Source: Shinisaurus crocodilurus (lineage: Eukaryota > Chordata > Lepidosauria > Squamata > Shinisauridae). Taken from it: a stretch of DNA of 64,000 nucleotides. The notes beneath the pieces were generated by a model that was not told where the DNA came from, made no database searches, and saw nothing but the letters and a program-made list of their open reading frames with translations. This document shows, piece by piece, positions 1 through 13,200 of this stretch (positions are counted from its first letter, which is position 1; each line of letters opens with the position of its first letter). A program made the translations under genes and the position numbers. The stretch lies in NCBI GenBank assembly GCA_021292165.1, contig CM037879.1, forward strand, positions 261,213,921 through 261,277,920, in the 5' to 3' direction.

Positions 1-2794
1 GGGTGGTCTTGATCCCGAGGAATGGGGGGAGGACTCTGAACTCGATTCCGTAGCCGTGCTCTATGATGCTCAGCACCCATCGATCCGTCGTGATGCTCCT
101 CCAGGATTGGAGGTGGTGGTAAAGTCGAGAGCCGAAGAGAGTAGTCTGAGGTGGTGCAGAGGTGTCGTTTGCGGACGCGAGAAGTGGTTGGAGCATTGGC
201 CGTCCTTCGGTCGGGCCGACAAGGGAGTCAAAGACGACGTCGGCCGAAGTCGCCTCCCCTCCTGCTGCCTCTGGACCGCTGTTGCTGGAACGGTCGCTGC
301 GGAGCCTGAGGCTGTGGTGCTCCGGGTCTTCGGTTCCCGCCCCTATACTGACCCTACGGTTGATATTGCCTGGTCGGGTACGGGAACCGGGACCAACGCC
401 GTGGTCTGAAGGATTGCGACGGTTGCTGCCGCACGAGCCCCATTTTCTTGGCCGTCGACAAAGCCTTCTGCGCCGAGTCGAGGGAGTCATCTGTGGAGGC
501 GTTGAATAACCCCTCGCCATCGAAAGGGAGGTCCTCGATCTTCGCCCTATCGTCGGGATTCAAGGTGGTAGAGCGAAGCCAGGCGTGCCTCCTCAAGGCC
601 ACGGACCCGATCATCGACCTGGTGTGACTGTCGACTTGGTGCCGAGCTGTATTCATTTGCAGGGCACCGATGCTAGTCGCTTCCTTAATATACTGCGACG
701 CCAGGTCTCTCTTGTCGTCCGGCAGATACTCACAGAGGTCTCCCAGCTTCTCCGTGATATACATTTGGTATCTAGCTAACAACGCCTCGTAGTTAGATAC
801 CTTAAGTCCGAGGGAAGACGATGAATAGATCATACGGCCGTAGGAATCTAGTGTCTTACCCTCTTTATCTGCCGGAGTGGTGTGCTGCTTTCCCCCACAA
901 GACTGCGCTGATTTGACTATGAGCGAGTTCGGGGTCGGATGGGAAAACAGAAATTTTGCTCCTTCCTCCTGGATTTTATACATCGACTCCAGGCGTTTGG
1001 CCGTCGGTTTAGTTGAGGCTGGAGCCTTCCAGGTTTCTTGCACTGTCTCCAGCAGTGTCAGCAAGAATGGAAGGAGCAGCTGGTTCGACTGCGTCGTCTT
1101 AAGGACAGCATAAATGTCATCCTTGGCCTTTCCTTTCGACGACTTCGCCTCGACTCCCAGAGCAGTCACCAGCCAGCTGACATGCTCAGCGAAACTCCCC
1201 ATATCCTCCGATGGGGAGACCGCGTCCTTGGACTCCACCTGCGCGTCAGGCGAAGTGGAGTGGGAGGAGGAAGCCGCCGAGTCCGAATCCGACAGGTACG
1301 AAGATCCAGACGAGGAGTGGCCAACAACAGCAGTCGCAACCGGTAGATGCACGAGAGTCTGTGGTTGAGCCGTCAATGTCGAAGCAACAGGCTCCCCAAC
1401 AAAATCGGCTGGAGCACGAGACACAGCCGCATCTCGGCGTGGTGAAGGCGAGTGCCTTCGGCCATGGTGCCTGTCCGGGGAAACGGAACGCCGGTGATAA
1501 TAATGACGTTCCAATCTCTCGCGCCTTGGTGAGCGTCTCGACCTCGAGTAGCAACTCCTAGAGCTCGATCCTGAGTAGTAGGAGCGCGACCTCGACCTCT
1601 CACCCCGGTAGCAGGAGAGTCGAGATCGAGGGCTCGAAGCCGTGGAGACCGAACCATGAGTCCGATAATGCGGGGATCGCGACCGGCGCCGGTATTCTCG
1701 ACGCTCCTCTGCGTGCCCAACCGACGGAGACAGTCGTGGTGGAGGACCCCTCGAGCCCGAATGGGGTCTATCCAGTGCCTTCTGCTCCTCTAGCTGGACT
1801 GGCGAAGCCACAAGCTCTCCCTCCAACAGGGAAACTGCCGCAGTCATCGGCTCTTTTTCGATTTCTCGGCCTCGAGGAGACGTCACCGAAGCCGGAATGG
1901 ACTGGTGGGCAATCGGTCCCGAAGCTCGATCCCAAGCGCCAGTCAGAGCCTCAATTATCGCCGCCGTACGCTTCGATACCACCACAGTGGACGAAGTCGA
2001 CAGGCCCGCCATCTCGCCAGTCTCAACCGCCATTTTCTCCTTAAGGCGTTTCGCCTTATCCTTACGAGCCTTCTTGGCGAGCTTCTTAGCCGTTAGAGTG
2101 TCCGTTAACGGCTTCTTGGCCGGCTGGGATCCCCCAGGCCGCTCCTCCGGAGTGGGGCCTTTCGCTGAGAGACTGCTCCCACAAAAGGGCTCTCAACTTA
2201 GTCTGGTGGGCCTTTCTGGCCTGTTTAGTGAAGGCCTGGCAGTGCTTACAGGACTCCATGACATGCTCCTGCCCAAGGCAAAGTAGGCAGAGCAAATGTT
2301 TGTCCGCGGGTGGGATTTTAGTCCCACACCACTGACACTTCCGAAAAGGTGCCTTGAGAGGCATAGTTAGAAAAAAATAGAAGTTGAAATTCAGATATAG
2401 AATATAACTGGGATAAGAGTGGGGGAGAGATACGGTTTTAGATAGGATTTTTTTGAAGATGTTTTTTTTTTTTTTTTGGTGAAAAACAAGAGTACAGTTC
2501 GAAAGAGAATGAAGAAATATAATGTTTATGAGAGGAAAATAGGTTTTTACAGTAATAGAAAGACGAACAAACTCAGCTTTGATTTGGAAAAGTAGAGAGA
2601 AGAAGAACCTAGTGACTCGTAGCAAAGGCGGTCGAAGAGGAACTGAGGAGACGGGCGGGAGCCGCGCTAAGGAGCACGCGCGAGGGGGAGGGGCTCCCGC
2701 CCGGCTCATCTCAGCTAAAGAAGTTTCCGACTGATCTCAGCGCAGGCGCAGAGAACCCATATGTGTGTGAAGCACAGAGACCACGAAGAAGAAT
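1..2794 (-). mobile_element. DIRS-type tyrosine-recombinase retrotransposon, copy 1 (5' part, continues off the left edge)
   Basis: The sequence matches the full element at 36686-42697 from the start of its pol region through gag to the outer terminus, in the same minus orientation. The right terminus ends in the same CACGAAGAAGAA motif at 2783-2794. Divergence from copy 2 is clear in the terminal repeat and gag, so this copy is older or from another subfamily. It lies in the CRY1 intron downstream of exon 11, in sense with CRY1. The left part, with RT, recombinase and the other terminus, is outside the window. Confidence 0.9.
354..2364 (-). pseudogene. DIRS gag-like ORF, copy 1, frameshifted
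   Basis: The start is at 2364 with [16 protein letters not shown], followed by CLLCLGQEH: a Cys-rich knuckle of paired CxxC motifs at the N-terminus. The first frame stops at 2086. The coding potential continues in another frame as a long open stretch down to 354, so at least one frameshift lies around 2040-2150. The middle is very rich in Arg-Ser dipeptides (about 1470-1740). The C-terminal half is a capsid-like helical region ending [15 protein letters not shown]. Gag of DIRS elements packages the RNA; this assignment rests on position before RT and similarity to copy 2. Confidence 0.75.
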
Positions 2795-2876
2795 TGGGCA
2801 AGTAAGTATATTTTGGATTTTTAGTCAGGGGGTCAATACAGAATTGGGCAAGTAAGTATATTTTGGATTTTTAGTA
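2791..2876. repeat. ~49 bp direct duplication at the outer edge of DIRS copy 1
   Basis: A segment starting GAATTGGGCAAGTAAGTATA occurs at about 2793 and again at about 2842, with 35 or so matching bases in each. The first copy abuts the DIRS terminus. Confidence 0.8.
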
Positions 2877-4065
2877 CTGGGGTCTTAAGTGGAATCAGCT
2901 ACTTAATACCCTTGAGGTGTGGGTGGTGGTGGTTTGGTTTTGCACTATTGAAAGCTCTAATCTTTGCAGGTGGCTGGCTAGGAAATCTAAGCCAGAACAA
3001 AGGTAAGTGTGCATATATATCCCTAGCCCAGTGTTCTACTTAAAGCCATCATTACCCCTTGTAAGCAGAGTGATTTAGTTCCCAGATAACAACCACTCTG
3101 AGCTACCTACAAAACTGGGTGGTTAGTGACACTGGAAGAACCACATTTTTTTTTATTTTTAAAATGTTAAGTCCCAAGCTTGCCCACCCCATGTATTCCC
3201 TCATCTCTCTCCAATCAGGATCTATTATCAGTCTGCATAAATAGGACTGGTAAAACTCCAGCACGTGAGCAGATAAACCCTGACAGGACCATCTCAGTTT
3301 CTTTGAAGCCAGTGAGACTTTATAGCAAAGGTCCCCACATTTTTAGGTTGGTGGGCACATCTGGAATTTTCAGGAAATGCCACAAGCGCTCTTGCAAAAT
3401 GGCTGAAATGGGGAAGGGAGCCTGGTGGGTGCCTGGGAGGTGTCCATAGGCACTACATTGGAGACCTCAGACTTATAGTGCTTTACTATTTAGGCATACC
3501 TAATCTCTGGATTACAACTTAATGCAATGCAGTGGAAATTCCACACTTCCCAAAGTTTTCTAGCTTTCCAAGAATTTTTCCTCTTGTACCCTGATCCTAA
3601 ACATGCTTACACAGAAGCTAGCTTACTGAAATCAATATAACCAAGGTCTCTGCATAGGGGATTTGGGCACTGGTGTTAAAACCACAGTGAACCGGGATGT
3701 AACTTTCTTTTCTCTTCTTTCCATTTGCAAGCTCCCATACTACAACATGAATAACTGCCTACAGAGTTCTCTTGACTTTTACTTGGAGAGGCTCAGACAG
3801 CTGTTTTCTTGATTCAGAGCTTCAGTACGACAAGATTTAAGGAAATTGTCCCAAAGATACCATGGGGCATTGCACATACCACAGGATACATCTGATCACA
3901 CAGACAAGCAGTACTGACAGAGAGCCTCACTCTCACTGTTCAATTGGTATATCCCAAAGCATTTTTTAAAAAAAGGAACTCATGTTGTCAGAATGGGCAA
4001 TTAAGGCTTTCGCGGAATTTATCTATGTGAAGCTGAAGGAATGCTGTAGTTTCTGGCTATCTTAC

Positions 4066-4161
4066 CTTGCTGCTGAATTCCACTTGTTCCTGTACGAGAT
4101 TCTCCTAGAGCACATGTCTGAACACTACCTGTATGGCCTTCGTTAGTTCCCATTTGAGATC
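4066..4161 (-). CDS. CRY1: CRY1 exon 11 (residues 532-563), sauropsid-type tail exon
   Basis: The 96-nt exon encodes [17 protein letters not shown] and then [15 protein letters not shown], ending CAAG|GTAAGA. The acceptor is CTGCAG|GATC. It corresponds to the bird/reptile tail segment ending in GTSGIQQQ, from memory of the family. The exon joins exon 10 in phase. The following exon, which should carry the nuclear-localisation-like end of CRY1, is not found in 1-4065. Confidence 0.9.
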
Positions 4162-6956
4162 CTGCAGCAGGAAAGCAAATCCACATCATTAGCTCTTCTC
4201 ATTTCTGGGAAGAATTCATTAACAAGTCTCCCAGAGGATATCATCCTAGCTACTATCGATGTTAAGGCCCTTTCTATCAACATGTTAAGGCCCTTTCTCC
4301 ACAGCATGTCAGCACATTCATGGCTGACTTAGAACAGCGCTTTCTCAACTGCTGTCCTCAAAATCCTGTCCTCCACCAGAGAAATATCTTTATCAACTGG
4401 ACTCACCGAGAGGAGAAACTTGAGATGTTCCATCAGGACTTCAGGGGGGAAGGGAGCTCAGAAGTGGTGGGGGGACTGGGTCCTGAGGATGCAGGCTATG
4501 TATTCCTCCCATCCCAATCCAATCTAGCTCCTGTTCCTTTTAGAAGTTCCTGACTAGTTCCTGTGCACTGCTCCCTAGTGCCTAAGATATTCCCTGGCAG
4601 CGAGGGCAGGGTGTCAGGGTGGGGGGAGAGAAAACTGTATTACTTTGAACTGATCCCCACCTCGGCTGCTTGTCTGCAGGAATAGGAGGTCTGTATTGGC
4701 AACAGAAACTCTCTCCTATCCTGCCTTCTCCTCTGCAATTTGGCCCCAGTATGCCTGCATGTAGACAACCCATTTTACTAATACAGTGAGTGATTATTAA
4801 TAATATATTTCCCATTTAACTTACTTCTATTGGCATGTGCTATTAAAGTTCTGATTTTAGAAAGCTGGTAAGACTTGCTAAACATTACAATGCTGGTAAG
4901 ACGCTTAAGTAGTTTTTGGGTTTTGCTGTTTTCCCTGCTTAATTTTACGAGACTCAACAGTAGAAATTACTTACCGCCTGCACTGGTACAACCTGGGAGG
5001 TTTTCCCCTGGAGAATATCCCATTAAGCCACCATTTCCATTTCCATTTCCATTAGAAGGCACAGATGCAAGGAGGCCTAATTAAAACAAAATGCAGTAGC
5101 ATTAAAATAAATAACATGTTTCCATTTAGTAAATATCTTTCCCCATTCTTCCATGGGGTTCTCTGCATTTCATCTATAAGGAAAAATAGATTTTCCTAGT
5201 AACAGCTCACAAGATGAAACTATGCAGATCAAGGAAATATTTTTAAATATACAAATGTATACATAGGCATGGGAATAGAATCTGAGTTAGGACAATGTCA
5301 AATAAACGGAGGAATTGTAAAACAGAAGGGACAAGGCAGCAGAAAAACGCTAAAAAAAGTCACCAAGCCTGATAATTGGAAAACTAAATCCTACTGTGGA
5401 AAGACAGCAAGTTCTCCCTACATACTGATATGGAACTTCATGTTTCTAGACAAAAGGAGGCAATGCTTTAAAAAAAAAAAGCTAACCTGAGCTTGATGCT
5501 TGAGACATGAACTCTACATTAAAGAGTTAGCACCATGCTTTAAAGAGATCAACATGAATGAACAGCCTAAGAGAAATAGTCTTTCATTCCACAACCACCT
5601 TCAAGTCAACTAGTTACAAACATTTTCCTAGTATCTGGGCCCTGTAGCTACAGACAAGCAATCGTATAAGAAAAGTGGGCTTCCAAATCAAAACATCTCA
5701 TACCTAATCCTCTGTATCGTGACAGTTGCTGGTAGATTTGTTTCATCCTCTCAATATTCAAGCGACTTGCCTCAGCATGATTTACCATTGGTTTTGGATA
5801 ATTCACTCCTATTACACATTTTGCAGCCTTCTGTATACCCTCAGGGGCATTCCAAGGATCATATATGTATTTTGCAGGAAAACCTCTTAGTACAGGCAGA
5901 TAGCGTCTTATTGGAAAAAAGAAAAGAAAGAAAAACATTTAATTCAGAGTTTTATATGGTATAGCGTGATCAATTAATTAAATGTTTAATTTCACTAATA
6001 TCTGACAATGGTGCTTAACCTGATATAGTCCCCATTAGGGTCAGTTCTTCTGCCAAAACCCACGGGACAATAGCAATGGAAAAATTGCTGGAAGAAGGAG
6101 CTACAGGACAACCACATCCAACTGCCTGCATTCACACTCCAGTCAGCATCCAGAAGCAATTCTTCAAATACCTATAGAAAAACAAACACCACTGAGTTAG
6201 CATGAGCACACATGTTTTTCAGCAAATACTTTTTAGGACTTGAACAGTATTTAAAGCATTAGTATAAAAGCATCTGAATGCTGGCTGTTAAAATGTATAT
6301 ATACACACACGTTACATAATGCCAAGGAAAATTCACTAGCAATTCTTTTCTGTGAGGGACTGCCAACCGGTCCTTTACTCAAGACCAGAGATCCACATTT
6401 TCCATACCCTGTTGAGCAAGGTATGTGTGGATTACAGAGAGCAGAACTCATTCAGCTTTTGAGCTGAGCTAAGTCAGCAGGCATAATTTCATATGTGCAC
6501 GTTACCTGCACAAGAGGCTCAAGGCAGCTTACATATATAAAAACAGATTTAAAAATAGAAATAAAACTAAGACTATCTCAGGGTGGGTGCCACTGCCAGT
6601 GCAAAAACAGAACTAGGTGTTCCTATGCTGATGATAGTTCTGTTCCTTTCCTGCAATGAATTTATTCTCTGCAGAGAAGTCTACAGTGCTCCCTTGCATG
6701 GATTCCATCTGGCTCCCTTGCGTAGCATTCTATGGGTGTTTGGCTCAGATATAATGTGAATGCAACAATAAGTGTGCCAGGTTCCTTGAAAGCAGGGCAG
6801 CAGTGGAAGGTTCTGTCCCTTTGCTAGAAACAGAACTAGATTTAGAAGCACTGGCACAAGCAAATGCTCACACTGCTGTGACTAAAGCCAATCCAAGGGC
6901 TCAGACTGGCCATGGTGTTATTCTGAACACTTAAGCTGATGTGATTTAGTGCCATG

Positions 6957-6987
<31 letters not shown>

Positions 6988-9900
6988 ACGAACGAAAAGA
7001 CGTGTTCAGAGGAAACAAAAATTCACAAAGGAAAAGACTTTGAGTGTGACATGTAATATGTCAGTTCTCCACTAGATGCTGCCATTTAACTAAACTCACT
7101 GAATTTATATAAGAATTACCGGTAATATATATTGTTTACTCTTGACAGGCGATAAATTCCACTCCACAGTTCTAGCAATATCTATGGTTACAGCACAAAT
7201 GCAAGCATGTTTACTCAGAGGTAAGTTCCACAGAGTTCAATGGGGCTAATTCCTTAGTAAGTCTGATTAGGACTGCAGCCTAAGGGTATTAATTCAAAGG
7301 GTGGGCAAATAATATAGCCTTCTGCAACAGAAGGAATATATACTCAAGTATAAGTGGACCCTAATATAAGTCAAGGCCCCTAATTTCACCCCAAAAAACT
7401 GGGAAAACTTATTGCCCTCCAGTATAAGTGCGCTGACCCAAGTATAAGTCGAGGGGGCATTTTTCAGCACAAAAAATGTGCTGAAAAACTCGACTTATAC
7501 TTGAGTATATACGGCAACATAATGTACAGGAAGATCAACACTACTGATACTGACAAAACCTATTCTATATGAATTGAGTTTTTAACCAAAGTTGCCTTGA
7601 GGTTATTTAGAAACATTTACGGTACATAACTAAGATACTAAACTGAAATTTTAAAGGGCAACACCAGTAATGCATTAATTGAAAGTATACCGTACCTTCA
7701 TTCCTTCTTCCCAACTAATCCACAGATCACCTCGAGTCAAGAAGCATGCCACAGCATGTCTCGCCAAATGGTGGATCCAACCTTCCTGACGCAGCTGGGT
7801 CATAATAGCATCAATCCAAGGGAACCCTGTCCTGCCCTCTGCCCATTTTGCCAAAGCCTCGGGATTCTTGTCCCAGGGAATTTGCACACATATGGGATTG
7901 CCTTCCATTTTATCAAAGCGTGGATTGTTCGTGGCTGCTGTGTAGAAGAATTCACGCCACAACAACTGACCATAGAGAGAAAGAGGAGGAGAGCTGTTCT
8001 TTTTTACCTGAAAATCATAGCACATGAGAAAAAATTCATTTTTTAAAAAGCAGTGTTTTATTATAGATTAAGTATTTGACAGTTCAAGATGGCCAGTTCA
8101 TACCTTTTTGTACAGGTCTGTTAACTTGAAATAAAAGAGGCGGCAGGACAAGCAGCCAAAGCGTAGATAGGGACTAAGTCCTGTAGGACTTGCAAGAAGA
8201 GAATTTGCATTCATTCGTGGCCGTTCAAAGTTTGCTACCCAAGCCTTAAAAAGAAAAACGAAATTATTTATAAACATTTATAAAATTTTGTATTTCTTAA
8301 GATAAATAAAAAAGGACGTTGTCAACAGCTGGATGTGTATCTAACATCACAGATGCTAGGAACCACTGAGGTGTATCAGTTTCATTTTGTTTACCATATA
8401 ATTTTTTCAATTTGTTTACTAGTGAAAAGCAACATTGGCTATCTTGTATCAAAGGTATTGGAAAAGGATGACTTCTATGTAGCAACAAAACACAGACAAC
8501 ATAATGCTGACTCTTCCCCAAAGGCCACCATACTTGACAGTCTTAATTTATCTTGCCTTAAAGATATAAACAAACAAGCAGCTGAATTATATTTAAAAGA
8601 GTAAACAAAAATGTATTTGGTAGGTCACCTCCTAAGTTTTCTTGTCCTATGGCAGGAGTGGCAACTTGTAGCCCTTCAGATGTTTTGGCCTACAACTCCT
8701 ACCAGCCCTAGCCAGCATAACCAATGGTGAGGGTTGATGAGAGTTTTAGGCCAAAACATCTGGAGGGTCACAAGTTGCCCACCCCTTCCCTATGGGGTTT
8801 GCAGTCAATATTTAAAATTAACATTTTGTCCTTTTAGTGTATAGGGTATTAGTTATATACAAGCAAAACTTAATTAATTACATGCAAATTTAATCTAGTC
8901 AAGAGTCATCACCAATGATAAAGCTTTCAAAATTATTTCCCAATAAAAATGACAAAACTTCAATTCTTGAAATGTGCTTAAAGAAGTTAACAGTTTGTAA
9001 TATACTGGTAACTCCAACTTCCCTGTATTAGAACTACAGCCCAGTTTTAATTCTTAGCTCTACAACCATGCTTAATGGACAGCAAAGTTCAGCAACATAC
9101 CTTTCTTTCCAAATGTCTTTCCAATCTTGTAAGAGCTTCCGTTTCTCCACCTGGCCAAACAGCAGACGGCAGTCCATCTGTATCAAAACCTGCAAGACAA
9201 AAATCAACATAGATATTTGAAGCCAAATCATATTGTTAAGAATGTAGTTTCCCCATTGGGAAGCTGTTCACTGGTATGCTAGTGCTAAGAGTCAAGAATT
9301 AGGCGGGGGGGGGGGGGAGAGGAAAGATCCAAGTACGACAATTAAAAAATCGCAAGTCCAAGGTTCCAAAGATGTTCTGTCTGAGTATGCAATATTTGCA
9401 AATGTGCTGTATATTATATCAAGTAAATGCATATGGATCTTCTATTCCTTTGTTAACTCAAAGAATTCAGTGGGTTATATCCAGTGGTGTCCCTCCGTTT
9501 TTGCAGGAGGGCCACTGATCTAGAAGAAGCCTCCGTTAACAGAAGAGGTGAAGGATTTTTTAGCTGATTTACCCTCCCACTGTACCCCCCTCCATTGTGC
9601 GTACTCTTGATGGGGAAAAAAAAGATTCTACACCTAGGTAATCCAAGTTCTGCACCAAGAAAAACTAAATTCTGCAAGCTATATAAATTGCACAAATTTA
9701 GTATATGAACCTGCCTTATACAAAATCAGACCATTGATCTGAAAATTAATCCTGTAATTTTTGCATAATTTATTCTGCTTTTGCTATTCACTGGAGTGGC
9801 AGGAACACTGAAGCCCCTCCCCTCAACCACTGCTATTCCCTCAACCATTGAAAATCCTCTTTCGCATCTCAGATTTCAGCATGCAGCATCCACACATTCT

Positions 9901-10186
9901 GGGTTCACAGGTAACTTTATGCCAGCCTGCGGTTTGTTGAATTGTGCCTTGTTGTTGCATCTCAATCTGTCTCCGCAAACAAACCATGGTTTGCTTTCCT
10001 GCAAAAACCACAATTAAAAGCCATTGTTTGTTTGTTGTTGGCTTACAAACTCTGGCTTGTTTTAATTGTGGCTTATCCTTACATCCAAACACAGTATCAT
10101 CACAGTCCTGATCTGGTGGTAGGTACACAGCTTCCCTTTCCACCAGATAGATATATTTTCAAAAGGAATGGGGGGTAACCTCTGGA

Positions 10187-10233
<47 letters not shown>

Positions 10234-13200
10234 CATCCATACATACATACACACACACACAAAATTAACTTCTTCCAGGCTGCTTGTGATATGCTTTCCC
10301 AAAGGCTTCTCAGTTACAGCCATTAAGTAAAGCGGGGATGTGAGAAGCATGCAAAAATGATACAAGGGTCGGTGACAGGTGGTAGTGGAAGAGATAAAAC
10401 TTTTTCTCATGTCCCTACAAAGTCAGATATGGGACGACTTGAAAAGACTTGCTTAGAAATCCACAGCTGTTTCTGTGGCCAGTCTTTCAAAGCTGGGAGA
10501 AATCTCTTCCTCATAATGTTGCTGTGGTAGGAAAGGGTTAAAGATTCCTGGAGCCAACACTCCTCCTGGCCTGTTTTGGAAGCAGAAAAGGGAGAGCAGT
10601 TTCCTTGGTTAGTGGTGATCTGAGCAGTGCAGAGCACAGCCAAGAAGATTTCCACACCCTGTTTCTGCAGTAGTCCAATGGTAAGCGAGCAGCTGACACA
10701 GTAAAGCCATGCCAGTCCTACAGTATTGCAAATGCATTCGGGATACCAGGAAGCAGTTGTAGGGGATGACAGACCAGGAATGGAGAAAAAACATGGTTTC
10801 CAATATGGATGTTCTTATATGCACACAGTTTACAGCTTCATGAATTATTCCCTATGGTAGCTTCCTATGGCCGTTTCCTATGGCAACTGGCAGGGTTCCA
10901 GCAAGGAAACCGGTTAGGCTGCAATCCTACACACACTTACCTGGGAGTAAGTTCCATTGAACTTCATGTGTTTTACTTTCCAGTAGACATGCACAGGATT
11001 GCTCTTTATATAGTAGCAAATATAAATTTATTTTTTATAGTGCATAAAGAGTAATGATGAAGACTCTTGGATTACCTAGTTCTTCCAGTGATGGAACACC
11101 ATATTTCTCATCATGGTCATCAGAAACTGGGGTGGTACACTTTGACATTACTTCTGCAGTAATAGTTTCCACAGGCATCTCCAATGGTTCCATTCTACTT
11201 ATTAGAGTCTGAAATCTCTTATAGGTAAGAGGTGGCTGTCCTCCGTTTAATTCTATAATCCTAGATAGACAGAAGCTAAAAATTAGTTTCCTTTACAAAA
11301 CACTGTATATTGAAGTACAATTGTACCTCTAATATGAGGTAATACCTACCTCAAATTGTAACTGTGGTAATTAAAATCCCCATAAGGAACACAGAAAGAT
11401 CCAATAGCCATAGCCAATAATGGGCAGTATCTTATTGTGCCCGCACACCAACGGGACCCACCACTAGTACAACAGGGAGCTGGTGGATCTTAAAACAAGT
11501 GGAAATGAGCAGGAACACTCATTTCCAGAATAGGGCAGGTCAGCAGAGCTTTCAGAAGGGAGCTCCACTGACTGGTTCTGATCCAGAAATGAGCATTTCT
11601 GGGGTTACTTTAGGAAGCGCTAACTCCTCATTTCACTAGCAGTTTGTCCCACTGGTGCAACGGAATGAGCAGGAGCATAGCAGCAGTATAGGTTACTGCC
11701 AATAATTATCTCAGACTGCAGGGCTAACCATCGCCAGACAAATAACTAATGAATGAAAGAATTTAAACAAGGAAGTATCTATGCTAAGCTACAGAAGAGT
11801 AACAAGAAGATCATTTCAAAGATATACACTGTAGCTAGATATACACAATTAAGTTAACAGCTGGATTTTATATTTTCCAAAATAGGGGATCAAGAATTCT
11901 CTGCTACTTGCTGGTTCCCAGAGGTCCTAGAGGCACTGAAACCTAAAACCATCACATCACCTGGCACAGCCCAATCTGAATGTCTGCAAATGATATCATC
12001 TTAAGACTTACTATGCAGATATCCTGACTACAACATCCAGTCAGCCTTCACCCCTGCGGCCAACCTGTTTTTTGTAACCTCTGGAGATCTCAAAAGCTTG
12101 CACATGTTTTGTGATCTCTGAGTTGACCTAAAAAAGGTATTACACTATACAGATTTTGAAATTTTTCTTAAGGTCAGGACAGGTGCCTTTGTTTTCTGTA
12201 ACACCGATGTAAAACATGACAAGGCTACAGGACTTGAAATTATCCTTCCTTCAGAGGTAAGGAAATACAATGTTCCTTCTACTCACCTGCTAGGGATAAC
12301 CTCTATTAATTTATGAAAGAGCACACAACTGGGGAGGAGGGGGGTTGCATGTCGCTGACTGTAGAGAATATCAGTGCATTTATGGGCAATGGTTTACGTC
12401 AAGAAATTCACACATTTTCTGAATCAAAACGCTTTTATTTATAAAAGGTAACATCTGCTACAACTACAGCAACATCTGCTACCAAAATCAGATGAGCTCT
12501 ACTGATTTTTATTTCAAATATATGCACTAATTAAAGGTTACCAACACTGAGTAATGTGAGCTTTCTGGAAAATTTAGAATGAAAGTATAATGCCCTAAAA
12601 CACGGGTGAGCAATGTCGTGAAATGGTGAATGGCTGTTTATTAAAGTTCAGCAGATTATATTTCTTAGATTAGCTGTACTGGTGATAGAACTTCATGGTC
12701 ATTGGGCTTCTTTACTGAGTTGGGATTGTTCAGTGGGGTTCCAAAGGCAGTTAAGTTGTGACTGCTGAAAGCTGGGGATGCAGAGTGACTGGTGTTAAAT
12801 GTCTTTGTGTGTGTTGGCTTTTATTATTTTACAGTGCTTTGAAAGAACTTGAATTGTTGTTATTGTTGCTTAATTAAAAAGAAACCTCCCCTTCACTGCA
12901 ATTCAACTGTGTGGCAGCAGCAAACAAATGGTGATTCTGCTTCAAAACAACGGGCACGTTCTCAGCACACTTTCTTTTAAAGAAAAATCCTAGTGTGTTT
13001 GCCGCTGCAAAAAGGGTCAGGGTGTCACATGTGGCCTGCGACTTGCCCACTCCTGCCCTATAATAGGGATACAATTTGGTTACTAAAGCTACTCACAAAT
13101 AGTTGAACTGAAATATTTTATTAGGATAAATAAATAAAACCGCTCAAAGTAATTTAAATTTATGTTCAAACAAATTCAATGCTTTACTTGAAAGTTATTT

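Noticed and set aside
3180..3449. Possible last exon of CRY1 or a small gene
   Set aside because: No similarity to the CRY1 C-terminus on the minus strand, and no splice sites or motifs on the plus strand.
5719..5964. Plus-strand frame over CRY1 exon 9
   Set aside because: It is the antisense shadow of a conserved exon.
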